Below, piece after piece: positions 6,405 through 7,993 of a stretch of 7,993 bases of DNA (position 1 is the first letter of the stretch; the number at the start of each line of letters is the position of its first letter). This stretch comes from Puniceicoccales bacterium. Lineage in GTDB: Bacteria > Verrucomicrobiota > Verrucomicrobiia > Opitutales > UBA953. The stretch spans positions 1 to 7,993 of the forward strand of contig JAITIB010000026.1 of the NCBI GenBank assembly GCA_031279675.1, read 5' to 3'. Both the position numbers and the translations under genes were made by a program. Below the pieces are notes generated by a model. The model did no database searches. It saw nothing but the letters and a program-made list of their open reading frames with translations, and was not told the origin of the DNA.

Positions 6405-7604
6405 CTACCGCCGCAACCTCCCGCAAAAGCGCGCCAGCCGCTCCAGACCCTTTTCAATCGTGGCATCCGCGGTCGCATAGCTCAACCGCACGTATCCCTC
6501 CGCGCCAAACGCCGACCCCGGAACCGCCGCCACCAACTCCTCGTCCAGCAACCGCGCGCAAAACTCATCCGAGCCAAGCCCGAACGCACCAATGTTCGGA
6601 AACAGGTAAAACGCCCCCTGCGAACGATAGCACCGCACCCCCCCGATCGCATTCAAGCCCGCCAGCAAGCTCAGGCGCCGCCGGTCAAAATGCGCAAGCA
6701 TCTCCGCCACCGCCGCACGGGCCAGCGCCGGTTGCTCAAAAACTGCCAGCGCGCCATGCTGCGCAAACGTCGTGACATTGGACGTCGTCTGACTCTGCAA
6801 ATCCGCCACAGCCGACGCCACCTCACGGCTCGCCACAAGCGTCCCCAGCCGCCACCCCGTCATCGAATACGTCTTCGCAAACCCGGAGACCGTGATGACC
6901 CTCCCCGCCGCCTCCCCGCCAAACAACGCCGGATGACAGGCCGCCTGCCCGTCGTAAACAAGCTGCTCGTAAATCTCGTCGGAAAGAACAAACAACCCCG
7001 CCTCCAACGCAACCCCCACAAGCGCGCGCAACTCCGGCTCCGTGTAAACCGCACCCGTCGGATTCGACGGCGAATTGAGCACAAGCAACCGCGTCCTCGG
7101 CGTAATCGCCGCGCGCAACTGCCCCGGCGTGATCTTGAACCCCGCCGAATCCTCCGCCGGGACAAACCGCGGGACACCACCCGCAAGCTTCACCATCTCA
7201 GGATAACTCACCCAGAACGGCGCCGGAATAATCACCTCGTCCCCCGGACTCACCGTCGCAAGAATCGCCAGATAACACGACATCTTGCCCCCCGGCGAAA
7301 CAACGACCTGATTTTCCGAAACCGCAAAACCCCGCGCATTGTAACTGTCCGCAATCGCCCTGCGCAACGCGGGCACACCCGCGGTCGGCGCATACTTCGT
7401 CCGCCCCTCGTCCAACGCCCGCGCACAGGCCGCCTTGATAAAGGCAGGCGTGTCAAAATCAGGCTCCCCAGCGCCAAAACCACACACATCCCTCCCCTCC
7501 GCCCGAAGCGCCTTGGCCTTGGCGTCAACGGCCAGGGTCGGAGAAGGCGCGATGTTGCGCGCCCAAATCGAAAGCATGGAAGAAACTTTGCTACTCGTGC
7601 TCAT
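6405..7604 (-). CDS. PLP-dependent aminotransferase, aspartate aminotransferase group
   Basis: A fold-type I aminotransferase of the class I/II family, most like the bacterial aspartate (or aspartate/prephenate) aminotransferases that move the amino group between aspartate and 2-oxoglutarate. With the start at 7604 the product has 399 residues, the normal length. Visible motifs: [12 protein letters not shown] (42-53) near the substrate pocket; SPSNPTG with N181; [12 protein letters not shown] with D209 and Y212, which hold [16 protein letters not shown] with the Schiff-base lysine K244 and R252; and YVRLSYA with R373, the usual carboxylate-binding arginine. All key residues are present, so it should be active in the cytoplasm. 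The frame is open to 7661, but the family begins near [25 protein letters not shown]; the ATG at 7577 is a possible shorter start. No clear ribosome site precedes either. Substrate preference cannot be read from the sequence with confidence. The gene stands alone and converges on holA. Confidence 0.92.
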   Translation of the reverse strand: MSTSSKVSSMLSIWARNIAPSPTLAVDAKAKALRAEGRDVCGFGAGEPDFDTPAFIKAACARALDEGRTKYAPTAGVPALRRAIADSYNARGFAVSENQVVVSPGGKMSCYLAILATVSPGDEVIIPAPFWVSYPEMVKLAGGVPRFVPAEDSAGFKITPGQLRAAITPRTRLLVLNSPSNPTGAVYTEPELRALVGVALEAGLFVLSDEIYEQLVYDGQAACHPALFGGEAAGRVITVSGFAKTYSMTGWRLGTLVASREVASAVADLQSQTTSNVTTFAQHGALAVFEQPALARAAVAEMLAHFDRRRLSLLAGLNAIGGVRCYRSQGAFYLFPNIGAFGLGSDEFCARLLDEELVAAVPGSAFGAEGYVRLSYATADATIEKGLERLARFCGRLRR

Positions 7605-7652
7605 GGATGAATAATTGCGAAAACAAAATGTTCCCGTGCCGCCACCCAATAA

Positions 7653-7667
7653 GCAAAACATTTTTGC
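7653..7667. promoter_or_regulatory. Operator-like short palindrome in the aminotransferase leader
   Basis: GCAAAA-CAT-TTTTGC (one extra T inside the centre) is a perfect 6-base dyad about 50 bases before the aminotransferase ATG. A neighbouring AAAATGTT (7625-7632) is also complementary to AACATTTT (7657-7664). Such a dyad could be a repressor site or a weak leader hairpin; no regulator is identified. Confidence 0.3.
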
Positions 7668-7680
7668 CCCGTCGAACGCA

Positions 7681-7779
7681 TGTTATTAACCCGGCATGAA
7701 TATATTTTATCCGACATCCTGTATTTATCAGGGCTTGTCGCCGAAAAATTATAAATATAGACATGCCGGTTTAATAACA
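7681..7779. repeat. Long imperfect palindrome (about 99 bases), MITE-like or structured leader
   Basis: The left arm 7681-7710 and the right arm 7751-7779 are inverted copies with three mismatched positions and one single-base gap: nine matches (TGTTATTAA), one mismatch, eight matches (CCGGCATG), two mismatches, then TATATTT. The 40-base centre has its own nested dyad: CGACA (7712-7716) with TGTCG (7736-7740), and CCTG (7718-7721) with CAGG (7729-7732). The whole could fold as one long hairpin in DNA or RNA. No flanking target duplication is visible and there is no transposase. It could be a small non-autonomous mobile element, a repetitive extragenic palindrome, or an RNA structure in the aminotransferase leader. 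Confidence 0.65.
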
Positions 7780-7790
7780 GGTGTCGTCCA

Positions 7791-7826
7791 CAGACGGAAC
7801 GGCGACTAAAGACGCCGTTCCGTTTG
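7791..7826. repeat. Perfect GC-rich hairpin, REP- or terminator-like
   Basis: ACGGAACGGCG (7794-7804) and CGCCGTTCCGT (7813-7823) are perfect complements around an 8-base loop; counting one G-T pair the stem extends to 14 pairs (7791-7804 with 7813-7826). Neither side is followed by a run of T, so it is not a standard intrinsic terminator. The shape is that of a repetitive extragenic palindrome; only one copy is in the window. Confidence 0.6.
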
Positions 7827-7993
7827 GGCAGCGATTCATCGCCGGCAAAATAATCGGTTCCCGCACTAACCCTGCGGACATGGCGGAGCTTTGTAAAATT
7901 TACGTCAAAATTATTGCTTGCCTTTTGGACGATAATTGAGGAGCACGGCCCCGTTGGCCCGACCAGCATTTTCTCAACTCTTAACTCTTCCCT

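Larger units (their letters stand above)
7605..7993. other. Apparently non-coding, palindrome-rich region upstream of the aminotransferase
   Basis: This stretch of 389 bases is AT-richer than the genes and I see no convincing gene, tRNA or known riboswitch in it. It holds three palindromic elements listed separately (7653-7667, 7681-7779, 7791-7826). Near the right edge the heptamer AACTCTT is repeated in tandem (7976-7989). GAGGAG at 7938-7943 on the + strand resembles a ribosome site but no ATG follows before the edge. The aminotransferase promoter must lie here; a TATAAT on the minus strand (7753-7748) is the best -10 found, but without a good -35. Confidence 0.6.

Noticed and set aside
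7791..7826. An intrinsic terminator.
   Set aside because: The stem is good but neither strand has a T run after it.
7601..7969. A 122-codon minus-strand frame whose TGA overlaps the aminotransferase ATG as ATGA.
   Set aside because: The overlap looks like coupling, but the frame reads through both large palindromes, has AT-rich codon use unlike its neighbours, and shows no motif, repeat pattern or good ribosome site. I keep it only as a possible unrecognised small gene.
1..7993. CRISPR array, tRNA, rRNA, integrase or insertion sequence.
   Set aside because: No spaced direct repeats, tRNA-like fold, rRNA stretch or transposase/recombinase motif was seen on either strand.

Overview
The window looks like chromosomal DNA of a GC-rich Gram-negative bacterium, most likely a verrucomicrobion of the Opitutaceae type. 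This rests on a Trp/Gly/Ser-rich secreted protein of the autotransporter-repeat style at the left edge, a TPR protein and a HolA with a family feel I associate with Verrucomicrobiota, very C/G-ended codons and few clear Shine-Dalgarno sites. The taxonomic call is inference; no rRNA or other marker is present.

Layout, left to right. (1) 1-273, minus: 5' part of a secreted surface protein whose N-terminal coding region contains an uninterrupted 19-base G tract (C19 in the coding strand). It is in frame as written, and any length change not a multiple of three ends translation within seven codons of the tract. (2) 274-433: spacer with a strong inverted repeat and the AGGAG ribosome site of that gene. 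(3) 434-3708, minus: three closely packed genes, transcribed in the order double-membrane-segment coiled-coil protein, exported protein resembling a catalytically dead MA-type metallopeptidase, DEDDh 3'-5' exonuclease. (4) 3709-3865: divergent promoter region. (5) 3866-6401, plus: a cytoplasmic TPR protein followed 7 bases later by holA, the delta (clamp-loader) subunit of DNA polymerase III. (6) 6405-7604, minus: a fold-type I PLP aminotransferase of the aspartate aminotransferase group, convergent with holA and only 3 bases from it. (7) 7605-7993: an AT-richer, apparently non-coding region with three palindromic structures, including a roughly 99-base imperfect palindrome.

HolA and the aminotransferase have assigned housekeeping roles; the minus-strand operon is mostly unassigned. 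The most interesting element is the G19 tract: it has the architecture of a phase-variation switch (long homopolymer, early in the coding sequence, before the signal peptide, stops in both other frames) in a predicted surface protein. The + strand is markedly C-over-G from about 2 kb rightwards whichever strand the genes are on, which suggests replication-linked strand bias, while the leftmost kilobase lacks it.
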